DNA of 64,000 nucleotides from Brevundimonas sp. (GTDB taxonomy: Bacteria; Pseudomonadota; Alphaproteobacteria; Caulobacterales; Caulobacteraceae): positions 1-64,000 of the forward strand of contig NZ_JAQSDK010000004.1 in NCBI RefSeq assembly GCF_029945885.1. The letters run 5' to 3'. Positions 1 through 8,895 of the stretch are shown one piece after another. Below the pieces are notes generated by a model. The model was given only the letters and a program-made list of their open reading frames with translations. It was not told where the DNA came from and did not search any database. Every line of letters starts with the position of its first letter. Within the stretch, counting starts at the first letter, position 1. The position numbers and the translations under genes are program-made.

Positions 1-738
1 GGCGCCGCGGCGGCGGGTGCGCCCCGAGCCCCCCGGCAGCACATCGCCCTCGACCAGTTCAGCCAGGCCTGCGGCATCGACGCCCGGCTTCAGGGTCAAA
101 TCGGTCGGCGGCTCCTCGCGGGCCGCCAGGGCCAGTCCGGCCAGGGCGGCCTCGCCATAGGTCTGGCGCCAGCGGGCGACGAGCCACTCGGGCAGATTGG
201 ATTCAGCCGTGGTCAGGCCCGGACCCTCGCGACCAATGCCGCGCAGCACGGCATTGACCAGATTCTTGTACGGCCGGGTCTTGGGGTCCCGTTCCGCCAG
301 TTTGACCGCCGTCGACACCGCGGCAAAGGCCGGGGTTTCCAGCACCAGGGTCTGGGCCAGGGCGATACGCAGGATGGTGCGCACGGCCTCGGGCGGTGAT
401 TTCTGCAGGCGACGGTTCAGAATCTGGTCGATCTCGCCCAGCCGACGCAGGGCGGCCATGGCCACGGCCCGGGCGAAGGCCCGGTCGGGGCCCGGCAGGC
501 CACTGACGGCCGGCAGGGCCAGGGCCTCGTCCAGACCACCACGGCGGATCAGGGCCCCGTTCAGCAGCAGGCCGGCGGCGATGCGGGCCTCGACGCCAAT
601 ATCGGCAGACTCATCCGGCTCCAGCCGCTCGGGCTGCGGCCGTTCGGGACGCGGACCGCGAGCCTTGTCGGCCATGCGGCGACCGCGCGCGGCGGAGTCC
701 CCGCCCTTGCTGCGCCCTTTCGGGGTTCCGCCACTCAC
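1..738 (-). CDS. rsmB: RsmB, 16S rRNA (cytosine-967-C5)-methyltransferase, N-terminal part (cut by window edge)
   Basis: Reading leftwards from GTG 738 gives 246 codons that stay open to base 1, so the C-terminal methyltransferase core is outside the window. The visible part is a helical NusB-like RNA-binding domain (about residues 35-165, with AFARAVAMAALRRLG and KNLVNAVLRGIGREG), followed by the linker (LPEWLVARWRQTYG) that precedes the SAM-dependent domain in RsmB/Fmu proteins. The family methylates C967 of 16S rRNA. The GTG start overlaps the TGA stop of upstream kup (GTGA), which suggests translational coupling. An internal ATG at 675 is an alternative start. The residues before it (SGGTPKGRSKGGD...) look disordered. 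Confidence 0.85.
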   Translation of the reverse strand, partial: MSGGTPKGRSKGGDSAARGRRMADKARGPRPERPQPERLEPDESADIGVEARIAAGLLLNGALIRRGGLDEALALPAVSGLPGPDRAFARAVAMAALRRLGEIDQILNRRLQKSPPEAVRTILRIALAQTLVLETPAFAAVSTAVKLAERDPKTRPYKNLVNAVLRGIGREGPGLTTAESNLPEWLVARWRQTYGEAALAGLALAAREEPPTDLTLKPGVDAAGLAELVEGDVLPGGSGRTRRRGA

Positions 739-2720
739 ACCGACACCTGGGTGCCCAGCTCGACCACACGGCCGGGCGGAATGTGGAAGAAGTCGGTCGG
801 ATTGGCGGCGTTGCGCATCAGGAAGATGAACAGCCGGTCCTGCCACAGCGGCATGCCCTGGCCGGCCGAAGCCACCACCGAGCGGCGGCCGAGGAAGAAG
901 CTGGTCGACATAATATCGAATTTCAGCCCCTGTTTGCGGCAGAGTCCGAGAGCCTTGGGCACATTCGGCCTTTCCATGAAGCCATAGCTGATCGTCAGTT
1001 TCTTGAAGTCGTCGCTGATCGGCTCGATCGAGATCCGGTGAGCGGCGTCGACCCGGGGCGTATCGGTGGTGCGCACCGTCAGGACGATGTTTTTCTCATG
1101 CAGCACCTTGTTGTGCTTGAGATTGTGCATCAGCGCCACCGGGGCGATGTCCGGGTCCGAGGTCAGGAAGATGGCCGTGCCCGGGGCGCGGTGCGGCGGA
1201 CGGGCCCGCAACATCTCGATCAGGTCGGCCAGGGGCAGACTGTCCTTGCGGGTCTTGGCTGTCAGGATCTGGGTGCCGCGCACCCAGGTCCACATCAACA
1301 GGATCAGGGCCGCGCCGAGCACCAGCGGGAACCAGGCCCCCTCCGGAATCTTCAGCATGTTCGACGTCAGGAACACCAGGTCCAGCGCCACCAGCGGACT
1401 GATGGTCAGCAGACTGAGCGGCAGGCTCCATTTCCACAATTTGCGGACGATGAACCAGGCCAGCAGGCTGTCGACGAACATCGAGCCGGTCACGGCAATC
1501 CCGTAGGCGGCGGCGAGGTTGGTCGAGGTCTGGAAGGTGACCAGCAGCACCAGAACACCGACCATCAGCATCATATTGACCGACGGAACGAAGATCTGTC
1601 CGGCCTGACTCTCGGAGGTGTTGCGGATGTCGATACGCGGCAGCAGGCCCAGCTGAACGGCCTGCTGGGTGACCGAGAAGGCCCCGGTGATAACGGCCTG
1701 GGAGGCGATGACGGTGGCGATCGTGGCCATGATCAGAACCGGCCAGTAGGCCACCTGGGGGACCATCATCCAGAACGGATTCTCGGCCGCGGCCCGGTTG
1801 TCGAGCACCAGGGCACCCTGACCCAGATAGTTCAGGGTCAGACAGGGCAGGACCACCCAGAGCCAGCCCTTGCGGATCGGCGATTTTCCGAAATGCCCCA
1901 TATCGGCATACAGGGCCTCGGCCCCGGTCACGGCCAGGAAGACGCTGCCGAGGATGACGAAGCCGAGAAAACCGTTGTCGACCAGGAACAGCACGCCGTA
2001 GTGCGGCGACAGGGCCCGGAAGATCGAGGGGTCGTCAAAGATGTGCCAGATGCCCAGCCCGGCGAGGATCAGGAACCAGACCAGGGTCAGCGGGCCGAAA
2101 TAGCGCGCCATACTGGCGGTGCCACGCGACTGGATCATGAACAGGGCGATCAATATGCCTGCGGCGATGGGCAGGACGAAACTGTCCAGCTGGCCCGAGA
2201 CACCCGGCGCGTCGCGCAGGCCCTCGATGGCCGACAGCACCGACACGGCCGGGGTGATGACCCCGTCGCCATAGAACAGGGCCGCGCCACAGACACCGAG
2301 GATGAAGATCAGGCCGGACCGGCGACCGACGGCGTGCTGCGCCAGGGCCATCAGCGCCAGGGTTCCACCCTCACCCTTGTTGTCGGCCTTCATCAGGAAG
2401 ACGACGTATTTCAACGTCACCACCAGGATCAGGGCCCAGAAGACCAGGGAGACCACACCGAGGACGGCGAGGTCGGCGGTGCCGCCACTCTTGGAATGGT
2501 GCAGGGCCTCGCGCAGCGCATACAGCGGGCTGGTGCCGATGTCGCCGAACACGACGCCGATGGCGCCGATGATCAGGCCCCATTTGCCCGCCTTGACGTG
2601 CCCGCCCTCGCCCGCAGCTGCAGGGTGCAGGTGGCGGGGGGCGACCGTCGCGTCGGATGCGGGCGTATCAGAAGGGGCGCCGGGCTGTTCGCCTTCGCCG
2701 TGGGGAGGGGCCCCGACCAT
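735..2720 (-). CDS. kup: Kup-family potassium uptake protein
   Basis: This is a K+/H+ symporter of the inner membrane. About 40 variable Gly/Ala/Pro-rich residues come first, then the Kup signature GVVFGDIGTSPLYAL, about 12 hydrophobic segments, and a hydrophilic C-terminal cytosolic domain. The LFYGDGVITPAVSVLSA stretch is also typical. The frame has ATG codons at 2726 and 2720. GGAGG sits directly against the first and 6 bases before the second, so ATG 2720 (661 aa) was chosen. The N-terminal extension makes the protein slightly longer than the usual 620-630 residues. The gene is divergent from the Rrf2-type regulator and overlaps rsmB downstream by 4 bases. Confidence 0.92.
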   Translation of the reverse strand: MVGAPPHGEGEQPGAPSDTPASDATVAPRHLHPAAAGEGGHVKAGKWGLIIGAIGVVFGDIGTSPLYALREALHHSKSGGTADLAVLGVVSLVFWALILVVTLKYVVFLMKADNKGEGGTLALMALAQHAVGRRSGLIFILGVCGAALFYGDGVITPAVSVLSAIEGLRDAPGVSGQLDSFVLPIAAGILIALFMIQSRGTASMARYFGPLTLVWFLILAGLGIWHIFDDPSIFRALSPHYGVLFLVDNGFLGFVILGSVFLAVTGAEALYADMGHFGKSPIRKGWLWVVLPCLTLNYLGQGALVLDNRAAAENPFWMMVPQVAYWPVLIMATIATVIASQAVITGAFSVTQQAVQLGLLPRIDIRNTSESQAGQIFVPSVNMMLMVGVLVLLVTFQTSTNLAAAYGIAVTGSMFVDSLLAWFIVRKLWKWSLPLSLLTISPLVALDLVFLTSNMLKIPEGAWFPLVLGAALILLMWTWVRGTQILTAKTRKDSLPLADLIEMLRARPPHRAPGTAIFLTSDPDIAPVALMHNLKHNKVLHEKNIVLTVRTTDTPRVDAAHRISIEPISDDFKKLTISYGFMERPNVPKALGLCRKQGLKFDIMSTSFFLGRRSVVASAGQGMPLWQDRLFIFLMRNAANPTDFFHIPPGRVVELGTQVSV

Positions 2721-2823
2721 GAACATCCTCCGGGTGCCGCAGAAGGCGGTCCCATCAAGAGCGGCGAGCCTTTAGTCCCTTTCCGTTTCGGGTTCAATCG
2801 TGGCCGCAGCACCGCAGGGACGC

Positions 2824-2863
2824 TGATTGTGTAACCCGCGCCGACGCCCTACCTTCACAATCA
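2824..2863. promoter_or_regulatory. Inverted repeat before the Rrf2 gene, candidate operator
   Basis: TGATTGTG (2824-2831) and CACAATCA (2856-2863) are perfect inverted 8-mers separated by 24 bases, ending 4 bases before the ATG of the Rrf2-type regulator. No Shine-Dalgarno sequence lies between the right arm and the ATG. The position suits an autoregulatory operator or a promoter overlapping a leaderless start. The regulatory role is inferred from position and symmetry only. Confidence 0.45.
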
Positions 2864-2867
2864 CACC

Positions 2868-3338
2868 ATGTCAGACAGTCAACGCTTTCCCGTCGCCGCC
2901 CATGTGCTGGCCTATCTGGCCCACAAGGACGCCTTTGCGCCCGGTCAGGCGATCGCCAGCGCCGTCCTGGCCAGTTCCGTGCCGACCAATCCCGTCGTTG
3001 TCCGCCGCGTCACCGCCCTGCTGGCGCGCGCCGGTCTGATCGCCACCCGTCCGGGTGCCTGCGGCGGGGCCTGGCTGCTGCACCGGCCGGAAGACATCGC
3101 CCTCGATACCGTACTGCACGCGGTCCACGGCTGCGCCCATCTCGGCTCACCACCGCCAGGAGCCAAGGGCTGTCCGGTCGGCGAGCACATCCCCCGTCAG
3201 GTCGGCAAGGCCCTGATCGCGGCCAATACCGCCGCCGGTGACGCCCTGTCACGGATTACCATCGCCGACCTCCTGGCCACGGATCCGCCGGCCCTGGCCG
3301 GCATCGTGCTGCCGGACCGGGCCGCGATCCCGGCGTGA
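2868..3338 (+). CDS. Rrf2-family transcriptional regulator
   Basis: The 156-residue protein has an N-terminal winged helix of the Rrf2 type (about residues 8-72; NPVVVRRVTALLARAGLI then the GACGGAWLL wing), followed by a dimerisation helix region. Rrf2 proteins (IscR, NsrR, CymR, YwnA) sense Fe-S, NO or redox state. Cysteines are at residues 65, 89 and 102. Spacing differs from the IscR cluster, so a cluster or thiol switch is possible but unproven. The stop overlaps the GTG start of the following SDR gene, so the regulator probably controls that oxidoreductase. The inverted repeat just upstream may be its operator. Confidence 0.85.
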   Translation: MSDSQRFPVAAHVLAYLAHKDAFAPGQAIASAVLASSVPTNPVVVRRVTALLARAGLIATRPGACGGAWLLHRPEDIALDTVLHAVHGCAHLGSPPPGAKGCPVGEHIPRQVGKALIAANTAAGDALSRITIADLLATDPPALAGIVLPDRAAIPA

Positions 3339-4141
3339 GCCCACCCGCGCGCACCGTGCTCGTCACCGGGGCCTCGGCCGGCATCGGGGCCGCCGTCGCC
3401 CGGGTCTATGCCGCCGCGGGCTGGGACCTGGTCCTGACCGCCCGCCGTCGCGCGCCGCTCGAGGCCCTGGCCGCCGAGCTGACGGCCGCCCACGATTGCA
3501 CCGTCACCGTCCTGACCGCCGACCTTGCCGACCCCGACGCCCCCGACCGGCTCGTCGCCGATCTGTCAGCGCGCGGCCTGACCGTCGACGGCCTGGTCAA
3601 CAATGCCGGATTCAGCCGCACTGCGGGCTTTCTCAACACCGATCCCGCCCAGCATGCGGCGATGATTCGCGTCATGCTGACCGCCCCGGTCGCCCTGTGC
3701 CGACGGCTGGCCCCCGGCATGGTCGAGCGCGGCTTCGGTCGCATCCTCAATGTCTCCTCGCTCGCCGGCCAGATGCCGGCCACCGGCGGCGACACCCTGT
3801 ACGGCCCGATCAAGAGTTTCCTGACCAAGGCCACGGCCGGCCTGCATCTGGAACTGCGCGGCACCGGGGTTCACGTCACCGCCCTTTGCCCCGGCTACAC
3901 CCTGACCGAATTCCATGACGTCAACGGCACCCGGGACCAGGTCTCGGCCGCCTATCCTGCCTGGATGTGGCAAAGCGCCGACCATGTGGCCCAGGTCGGC
4001 TACCGGGCCTGCGAGGCCAACCGCCCGAAGGTCGCGCCGGGGCTGATGAACAATCTGCTGGCCGCCCTCGCCAAATATCTGCCGGACGCCGTGGCCCTGC
4101 GCATGGTCGGCGGACACGCGAAACGGCTGAAGCGGATCTAG
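3335..4141 (+). CDS. SDR-family NAD(P)-dependent oxidoreductase
   Basis: This is a classical short-chain dehydrogenase of 268 aa. It shows the nucleotide-binding TGASAGIG (11-18), NNAG (89-92), a serine pair at 141-142, and the catalytic Y156-x3-K160 (YGPIK). The C-terminal region resembles the DltE/YqjQ-like subgroup (FHDVNGTR followed by a basic tail), but the substrate cannot be told from sequence. Translation starts at GTG 3335, overlapping the regulator's TGA (GTGA), so the two form one operon under a likely Rrf2 control. Confidence 0.9.
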   Translation: MSPPARTVLVTGASAGIGAAVARVYAAAGWDLVLTARRRAPLEALAAELTAAHDCTVTVLTADLADPDAPDRLVADLSARGLTVDGLVNNAGFSRTAGFLNTDPAQHAAMIRVMLTAPVALCRRLAPGMVERGFGRILNVSSLAGQMPATGGDTLYGPIKSFLTKATAGLHLELRGTGVHVTALCPGYTLTEFHDVNGTRDQVSAAYPAWMWQSADHVAQVGYRACEANRPKVAPGLMNNLLAALAKYLPDAVALRMVGGHAKRLKRI

Positions 4142-4160
4142 GCCCTGCCGCGAAAGGGTT

Positions 4161-4859
4161 TCAGTGCCCGCCGGCCGGATAGGGAGCGGTCACATCACCG
4201 CTGAACATGCCGGGCAGGGCCTCGCCGAGGCCGGCCAGCATGAACTGGATGGCCAGGGCGCACAGGATCAGGCCCAGCACCCGCACGACGATGGTCATGC
4301 CGACATCGCCCAGGACGCGGCTGATCGGCCCCGTCATGGCGAAACAGACGAAGGTCGCCAGGCCGGCCGCGCCGATCGCCACAAGGCCGGCGATAGTCCC
4401 GGCCGCGCCCAGCTTCTGGGCCTCGCCCGCCTGGATGATGATGGTCGAGATCGCGCCCGGGCCGATCAGCAGCGGCATCGCGAACGGCACGACCAGCCGC
4501 TGGAAGCGGCGCTTGGCATAGCCGCGCACGTCGGCGGCGTCGGCCACCGCATCGGCATCGGCAAACATCTTGAGGAAGTCGCCGCGGGTCATGTCGAGAC
4601 CCAGCAGCAGCAAAAGGATGCCGCCGGCGATGCGGAAGGCCGCCAGCGAGATGCCGAAGAACTGCAGTAACACCAGTCCGCTGAAGAAGAAGACGACGAG
4701 GAAGCCGACGATGAACAGGCACAGCAGGAAGGTGACCTGCATCCGCTGACGCGCGCTGGCCCCGGCGGTGGCGGCGGCGAAAATGGGAATATTGCCGATC
4801 GGATCGACAAGCGCGAACAGCGCCACGAACAGGTTGACCCCCAGATCGACCGCGTCCAT
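4161..4859 (-). CDS. MarC-family integral membrane protein
   Basis: The protein has 232 residues and six predicted membrane segments. It carries the MarC/UPF0056 hallmarks NLFVALFALVDPIGNIPIF near the N terminus and MPLLIGPGAISTIII in the middle. The family lies in the inner membrane and its transported substrate is unsettled; it was once linked to multiple antibiotic resistance, which later work did not support. A charged cytosolic loop (about residues 93-120) separates two three-helix halves. The gene converges on the SDR gene (19 bases apart) and diverges from pyrF. Confidence 0.88.
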   Translation of the reverse strand: MDAVDLGVNLFVALFALVDPIGNIPIFAAATAGASARQRMQVTFLLCLFIVGFLVVFFFSGLVLLQFFGISLAAFRIAGGILLLLLGLDMTRGDFLKMFADADAVADAADVRGYAKRRFQRLVVPFAMPLLIGPGAISTIIIQAGEAQKLGAAGTIAGLVAIGAAGLATFVCFAMTGPISRVLGDVGMTIVVRVLGLILCALAIQFMLAGLGEALPGMFSGDVTAPYPAGGH

Positions 4860-4945
4860 TGCCTGCTTCTCCCACCCTTGGTGTCACCCCGGTCGGGCGC
4901 GACGTGTTTCACGTCCACCCTTAGCCGGTCATCCGGAGCCCGTCG

Positions 4946-5677
4946 ATGACCTCTCCGCTGCTCAGCGATCCGCGCCTGATCGTCGGCCTCGACCTGCCCT
5001 CGATCGAGGCGGCCCGGGCCATGGTTGCGACCATCGGTGACGTCGTCACCTGCTACAAGGTCGGGCTCAGTCTGCTGGCCCGCCCGGGCGGTGTCGCCTT
5101 CGCCCATGAACTGCGGGCCATGGGCAAGTCCGTGTTCCAGGACTGGAAGCTGCACGACATCGGGGCCCAGGTCGAAGGGGCGGCCCGGGCCGTGGCCGAA
5201 GGCGGCTGTGACCTGCTGACCGTCCATGCCGAGCCCCAGGTGATGCAGGGGGCCGTGCGCGGACGCGGCGACCATCCGACGAAGATCCTCGCCGTCACCG
5301 TCCTGACCAGCCTGTCCCAGGCCGACCTGACCGAGATCGGCTATGGCTTCAGCCCGGCCGCCCTGGTCGAACGGCGCGTGCGCCAGGCTCTGGAGTGCGG
5401 TGTCGACGGCGTCGTCTCCAGCCCTCTGGAAGCCGCCGCAGCCCGGGCCCTGGCCCGCGCCGCAGGCCGGCCCGACTTTCTGGTGGTCACCCCGGGGGTG
5501 CGTCCCGCCGGGGCCGACCTCGGCGACCAGCAGCGTGTCGCCACCCCGGCCGCAGCCCTGACGTCCGGGGCCAGCCATCTGGTCGTGGCCCGTCCGGTCA
5601 TCGCCGACCCCAACCCGCAGATGGCGGCGGCGCGCATCGCCGGCGAGATGGACGGGGTCGAGGCCCTTTTGGCCTAG
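4946..5677 (+). CDS. pyrF: Orotidine 5'-phosphate decarboxylase
   Basis: This enzyme decarboxylates OMP to UMP, the last step of pyrimidine synthesis. The TIM-barrel protein of 243 aa has the catalytic charge network in DWKLHDI (66-72; D66, K68, D71) and the phosphate-binding VVARPVI near the C terminus, as in class I enzymes. The ATG at 4946 gives the usual length. Its 3' end overlaps the convergent secreted-protein gene by 4 bases. Confidence 0.95.
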   Translation: MTSPLLSDPRLIVGLDLPSIEAARAMVATIGDVVTCYKVGLSLLARPGGVAFAHELRAMGKSVFQDWKLHDIGAQVEGAARAVAEGGCDLLTVHAEPQVMQGAVRGRGDHPTKILAVTVLTSLSQADLTEIGYGFSPAALVERRVRQALECGVDGVVSSPLEAAAARALARAAGRPDFLVVTPGVRPAGADLGDQQRVATPAAALTSGASHLVVARPVIADPNPQMAAARIAGEMDGVEALLA

Positions 5678-6477
5678 CCGCGCTCGCCGGGCTCCTGGCG
5701 ATAGTTGTGGAGCGGCGGCGGAGCCACCGGCGGCACAGAGTCGGGCGGCGGCAGATCACCGTAATAGCCGGGACCGGGCATCGGCTCATAGGCATGCGGC
5801 GGCGGCCCGGCGTGGTCACAGTCACAGTCGTACGCCCGCGCGTCCCGGCGATCGTCGCCTCCGCCACGGGAGACGTCCACGCCGTAGCCGGTCTCATAGG
5901 TCGACTCCTCGTGGTAGGAGTCCGCATAGGACGACTGCTCATAATAGGAATCCCGGTAGGTTTCCTCGGCATAGCGCGCTCCGTAGCGGCTTTCCTCGAC
6001 CGCTCGACCACCGGACACAGACCCTGTCGATACCGTGCGATAGTCACGACCGAAGCCCCGCACCACATAGCCGAAGGGGCGGCTGGGCTCGGGACGTCCG
6101 CTGACATCGAGACCAAAGCCGATGCCACCATAGACCGGCAGGCCGACCGCATAGGCATCGCCGCCCCAGTAGCCGCCACCGCCGCTGTAGATGACGCCAC
6201 CGCCCGCGCCACCGCGCACGGCACCCCCGCTCCAGGTGCGGGCCGTTCCATAGGCCGAAGCCGAAGCCCGGGCGCTGACATGGACGTTGACGTTGGTATT
6301 GCCGCCGCCCGCATGACCACAGCAGGGTCCCGGCGGCGGAGCCGGAGCCGCACAGCAGGGCGTCGACGGATGGTGGCCGCCACCGCGACCGCCGCCATGG
6401 CCGCCGGGGCGCTCGCCGGCCTGGGCCGGTCCCACGATCAGAAGGGCGGCAGCCGCCGCCGTCAAAAGGCTACGCAT
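5674..6477 (-). CDS. Exported Gly-, Ser- and Tyr-rich protein of unknown function
   Basis: A Sec signal peptide (MRSLLTAAAAALLIVG, cleavage near AQA-GE) starts at ATG 6477; an ATG 15 bases upstream is the alternative. The mature chain has a His/Gly stretch, a Cys-Pro cluster (CCAAPAPPPGPCCGH), a Gly-rich core with GGGGYWGG, and a low-complexity Tyr/Glu/Ser segment with loosely repeated motifs (RYAEETYRDSYYEQSS, YADSYHEES). The C terminus is Pro-rich after CDCD. I recognise no domain. The composition suggests a disordered or surface-associated structural protein. It lies downstream of the DUF1674 gene on the same strand. Confidence 0.65.
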   Translation of the reverse strand: MRSLLTAAAAALLIVGPAQAGERPGGHGGGRGGGHHPSTPCCAAPAPPPGPCCGHAGGGNTNVNVHVSARASASAYGTARTWSGGAVRGGAGGGVIYSGGGGYWGGDAYAVGLPVYGGIGFGLDVSGRPEPSRPFGYVVRGFGRDYRTVSTGSVSGGRAVEESRYGARYAEETYRDSYYEQSSYADSYHEESTYETGYGVDVSRGGGDDRRDARAYDCDCDHAGPPPHAYEPMPGPGYYGDLPPPDSVPPVAPPPLHNYRQEPGERG

Positions 6478-6615
6478 CAGGCCGATCCTCAATAACGATC
6501 GTCCCTTCTAGGCTCCCGACGTGCGGACCGGTCGCCCATGCACCGCGCGGGGGAAAGCCGGGCCGCCGATTTCCCCACACAGGGTTGAAACCGTCAGGGC
6601 CGGGGCGACCGGCCG

Positions 6616-6855
6616 TCAGAAATCGACGGCCAGACCCTTCTTCTCCCAGTCACCGTAGCGGGTCGGCTCGGGACCGGTCGGCCCGCCATGCTCAACCGCG
6701 GCCTCGGCGACAACCGCCCGGTCGCGACGCTCGGCCGCCTCCAGCAGGGCCCGGCGTGCCGCCGGAGTCAGCGGCCGTTCGGGCGTGGCCCCGGGCACAT
6801 CGGCATTGAAGGCGGGTGCCGGCAGGTCGGTCGGATCGGTCACGGGCTCGGTCAC
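6616..6855 (-). CDS. DUF1674 / SDHAF4-like protein
   Basis: The C terminus GPEPTRYGDWEKKGLAVDF is the diagnostic end of DUF1674 proteins, whose mitochondrial homologue SDHAF4 helps assemble flavinylated succinate dehydrogenase. The frame stays open upstream to 7047, but that part runs into the argG leader. GTG 6855, with GGAGAG ten bases before it, gives 79 residues, the usual small size. The role in succinate dehydrogenase maturation is by homology only. It is divergent from argG. Confidence 0.8.
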   Translation of the reverse strand: MTEPVTDPTDLPAPAFNADVPGATPERPLTPAARRALLEAAERRDRAVVAEAAVEHGGPTGPEPTRYGDWEKKGLAVDF

Positions 6856-7021
6856 GGGGCGGCACTCTCCGAAGGGGTCGGGACCCGACACATAGGCCAA
6901 CCGGGCCGCGACGCCAGCGTCCCGGGACCGATCGGTCACAATCCGGCCCTTGCATCCCCGGCCGTCTGGCCCTTTAAGCGCGCCAAACACGCCTCCCCGC
7001 GTTCGCCCAAGGACCCGCGCC

Positions 7022-8260
7022 ATGTCTTCGAACGAAAAGCCCGTCAAAAAGGTCGTCCTCGCCTATTCCGGCGGTCTCGACACCTCGATCATCCTGAAAT
7101 GGCTGCAGACCGAGTACAACGCCGAGGTCATCACCTTCACCGCCGACCTGGGCCAGGGCGAGGAGCTGGCGCCGGCACGCGAGAAGGCGCTGAAGATGGG
7201 CATCAAGCCCGAGAACATCTTCGTGGACGACCTGCGCGAGGAATTCGTGCGCGATTTCGTCTTCCCGATGTTCCGCGCCAATGCCGTCTATGAGGGCCAG
7301 TATCTGCTCGGCACCTCGATCGCCCGGCCGTTGATCGCCAAACGCCAGATCGAGATCGCCCGCATGGTCGGGGCCGACACCGTCTGTCACGGGGCCACCG
7401 GCAAGGGCAACGACCAGGTCCGGTTCGAGCTCGGCTACTATGCGCTGGAGCCCGATATCCACGTCATCGCCCCGTGGCGAGAGTGGGAGTTCAAGTCGCG
7501 CGAGGCCCTGCTGGCCTTCGCCGAGGCCCACCAGATCCCGATCTCGAAGGACAAGCGCGGCGAGGCCCCGTTCAGCGTCGACGCCAACCTTCTGCACTCC
7601 TCCTCCGAGGGCAAGGTGCTGGAAGACCCGGCGGTCGAGGCCCCGGAATTCGTTCACCAGCGCACCATCAGCCCCGAGGATGCGCCGGATCGCGCCACCG
7701 TCATCACCATCGCCTTCGAAAAGGGCGACCCGGTCGCCATCGACGGCGTGGCCCTGTCGCCCGCCGCCCTGCTGACCAAACTCAATGAGTACGGCCACGA
7801 CAACGGCATCGGCCGCCTCGACCTGGTCGAGAACCGCTTCGTCGGCATGAAGTCACGCGGCATCTACGAGACCCCGGGCGGCACCATCCTGCTGGCGGCC
7901 CACCGCGGCATCGAGTCGATCACCCTCGACGGCGGAGCCATGCATCTGAAGGACGAACTCGCCGTCAAATACGCTCACCTCGTTTACAACGGCTTCTGGT
8001 TCGCGCCGGAGCGGGAGATGCTGCAGGCGGCGATCGACCACAGCCAGACGCGCGTCAACGGCACGGTCCGGGTCAAGCTGTACAAGGGCAATGTCACCGT
8101 CATCGGTCGCGAGAGCCGCGACAGCCTGTACGATCAGGACCTGGTCACCTTCGAGGAGGGCGTCCAGGCCTATGACCATCGCGACGCGGCCGGTTTCATC
8201 AAGCTGAACGCCCTGCGCCTGCGCGTACTCGGCCGTCGCGACGCCCGCAGCCGCGGCTAG
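7022..8260 (+). CDS. argG: Argininosuccinate synthase
   Basis: This enzyme makes argininosuccinate from citrulline and aspartate with ATP, in arginine synthesis. The 412-residue protein has the ATP-binding AYSGGLDTS (14-22), the citrulline/aspartate-binding [13 protein letters not shown] region and APWREWEF, all canonical. ATG 7022 matches the usual family start ([18 protein letters not shown]). Codons upstream remain open but are not conserved in type. Confidence 0.97.
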   Translation: MSSNEKPVKKVVLAYSGGLDTSIILKWLQTEYNAEVITFTADLGQGEELAPAREKALKMGIKPENIFVDDLREEFVRDFVFPMFRANAVYEGQYLLGTSIARPLIAKRQIEIARMVGADTVCHGATGKGNDQVRFELGYYALEPDIHVIAPWREWEFKSREALLAFAEAHQIPISKDKRGEAPFSVDANLLHSSSEGKVLEDPAVEAPEFVHQRTISPEDAPDRATVITIAFEKGDPVAIDGVALSPAALLTKLNEYGHDNGIGRLDLVENRFVGMKSRGIYETPGGTILLAAHRGIESITLDGGAMHLKDELAVKYAHLVYNGFWFAPEREMLQAAIDHSQTRVNGTVRVKLYKGNVTVIGRESRDSLYDQDLVTFEEGVQAYDHRDAAGFIKLNALRLRVLGRRDARSRG

Positions 8261-8285
8261 CCGACGGCGCCTTACCGCGATTTCA

Positions 8286-8331
8286 CTTGAGTCGGGCCGG
8301 TCGGGGATCGATCCTCCGGCCCGAACTCAAG
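8286..8331 (+). promoter_or_regulatory. Stem-loop in the leader of the first small exported protein
   Basis: CTTGAGTCGGGCCGG (8286-8300) pairs with CCGGCCCGAACTCAAG (8316-8331) with one bulged base and a 15-base loop. It lies between argG and the next gene, and its right arm reaches the AAGGAA ribosome site. It has no T-run, so it could slow transcription after argG or occlude translation of the next gene. The function is inferred from position. Confidence 0.4.
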
Positions 8332-8341
8332 GAACCGCGCC

Positions 8342-8785
8342 ATGATCAAGGCCCTGTCACTCGCCGCCGCCCTCGCCCTCGCCGCCCCGGCCCTCGCTGT
8401 TGCGGCCCCGCAGGCGGCCCCGGCCGCCGCCGAAGCCAAATCGCCCGAGGAGATCGCCTTCGAGGCGCGCGCCGACGCCTTCAAGGCGCGGATGGAGCAG
8501 ATGCAGTCCGAATTCGGCGCGGCGATCGGCGAAGCCCATGGCGATGAGGCCCGGGGCATGGCCGCCGTCGACGCGGTTCTGGCCCGCTACCAGCCTGACA
8601 TCACCAGCTTCCTCAATGATTTCGACCAGTTCATCGACACCCAGATCGCCACCAATCCGGACGAGACGGCCCATCAGGCCCTGATCGGGGCCAAGGCCGC
8701 AGTGCGGCAGTCCCTCGAAGGCCTGCCCGGTCAGATGCGGACCGGGGCCCGGACGGCGATCGCCGCCCAGACCCCGGCCGCCTAA
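8342..8785 (+). CDS. Exported alpha-helical protein, first of a tandem paralogous pair
   Basis: The 147-residue protein has a clear signal peptide (MIKALSLAAALALAAPALA, about 20-22 aa) and a short Ala/Pro linker. A charged helical mature domain follows, with ARADAFKARMEQMQ and the motif YQPDITSF. No named domain is recognised. The neighbouring gene at 8896 shares the first nine residues exactly, the ARME motif and YQPD(I/L)xxF, so the two are tandem duplicates. A periplasmic location is expected. ATG 8342 has AAGGAA upstream. Confidence 0.7.
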   Translation: MIKALSLAAALALAAPALAVAAPQAAPAAAEAKSPEEIAFEARADAFKARMEQMQSEFGAAIGEAHGDEARGMAAVDAVLARYQPDITSFLNDFDQFIDTQIATNPDETAHQALIGAKAAVRQSLEGLPGQMRTGARTAIAAQTPAA

Positions 8786-8843
8786 CCCCCCGTTTCGAAC
8801 TGATGGACGGCGGGATCTTATCGTCCGGCCGTCGCTTCGCTGA

Positions 8844-8861
8844 ACCGGACCCGGGTCCGGT
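8844..8861. repeat. 18-base perfect palindrome between the paralogous genes
   Basis: ACCGGACCCGGGTCCGGT is its own reverse complement and lies 35 bases before the second paralogue's ATG. It may be an operator or a hairpin at the end of the first transcript. There is no T-run. Confidence 0.4.
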
Positions 8862-8895
8862 CCATGCCACCGACCTCACCGGAAGGAATCCCGCC

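Noticed and set aside
783..2834. Long plus-strand frame opposite kup
   Set aside because: Composition is Gln/His/Asp-rich without hydrophobic core, and kup on the minus strand is unmistakable.
4905..4914. Half parS-like sequence TGTTTCACGT before pyrF
   Set aside because: Only 10 of 16 positions fit and the right arm is absent, while three far better sites exist near parA.
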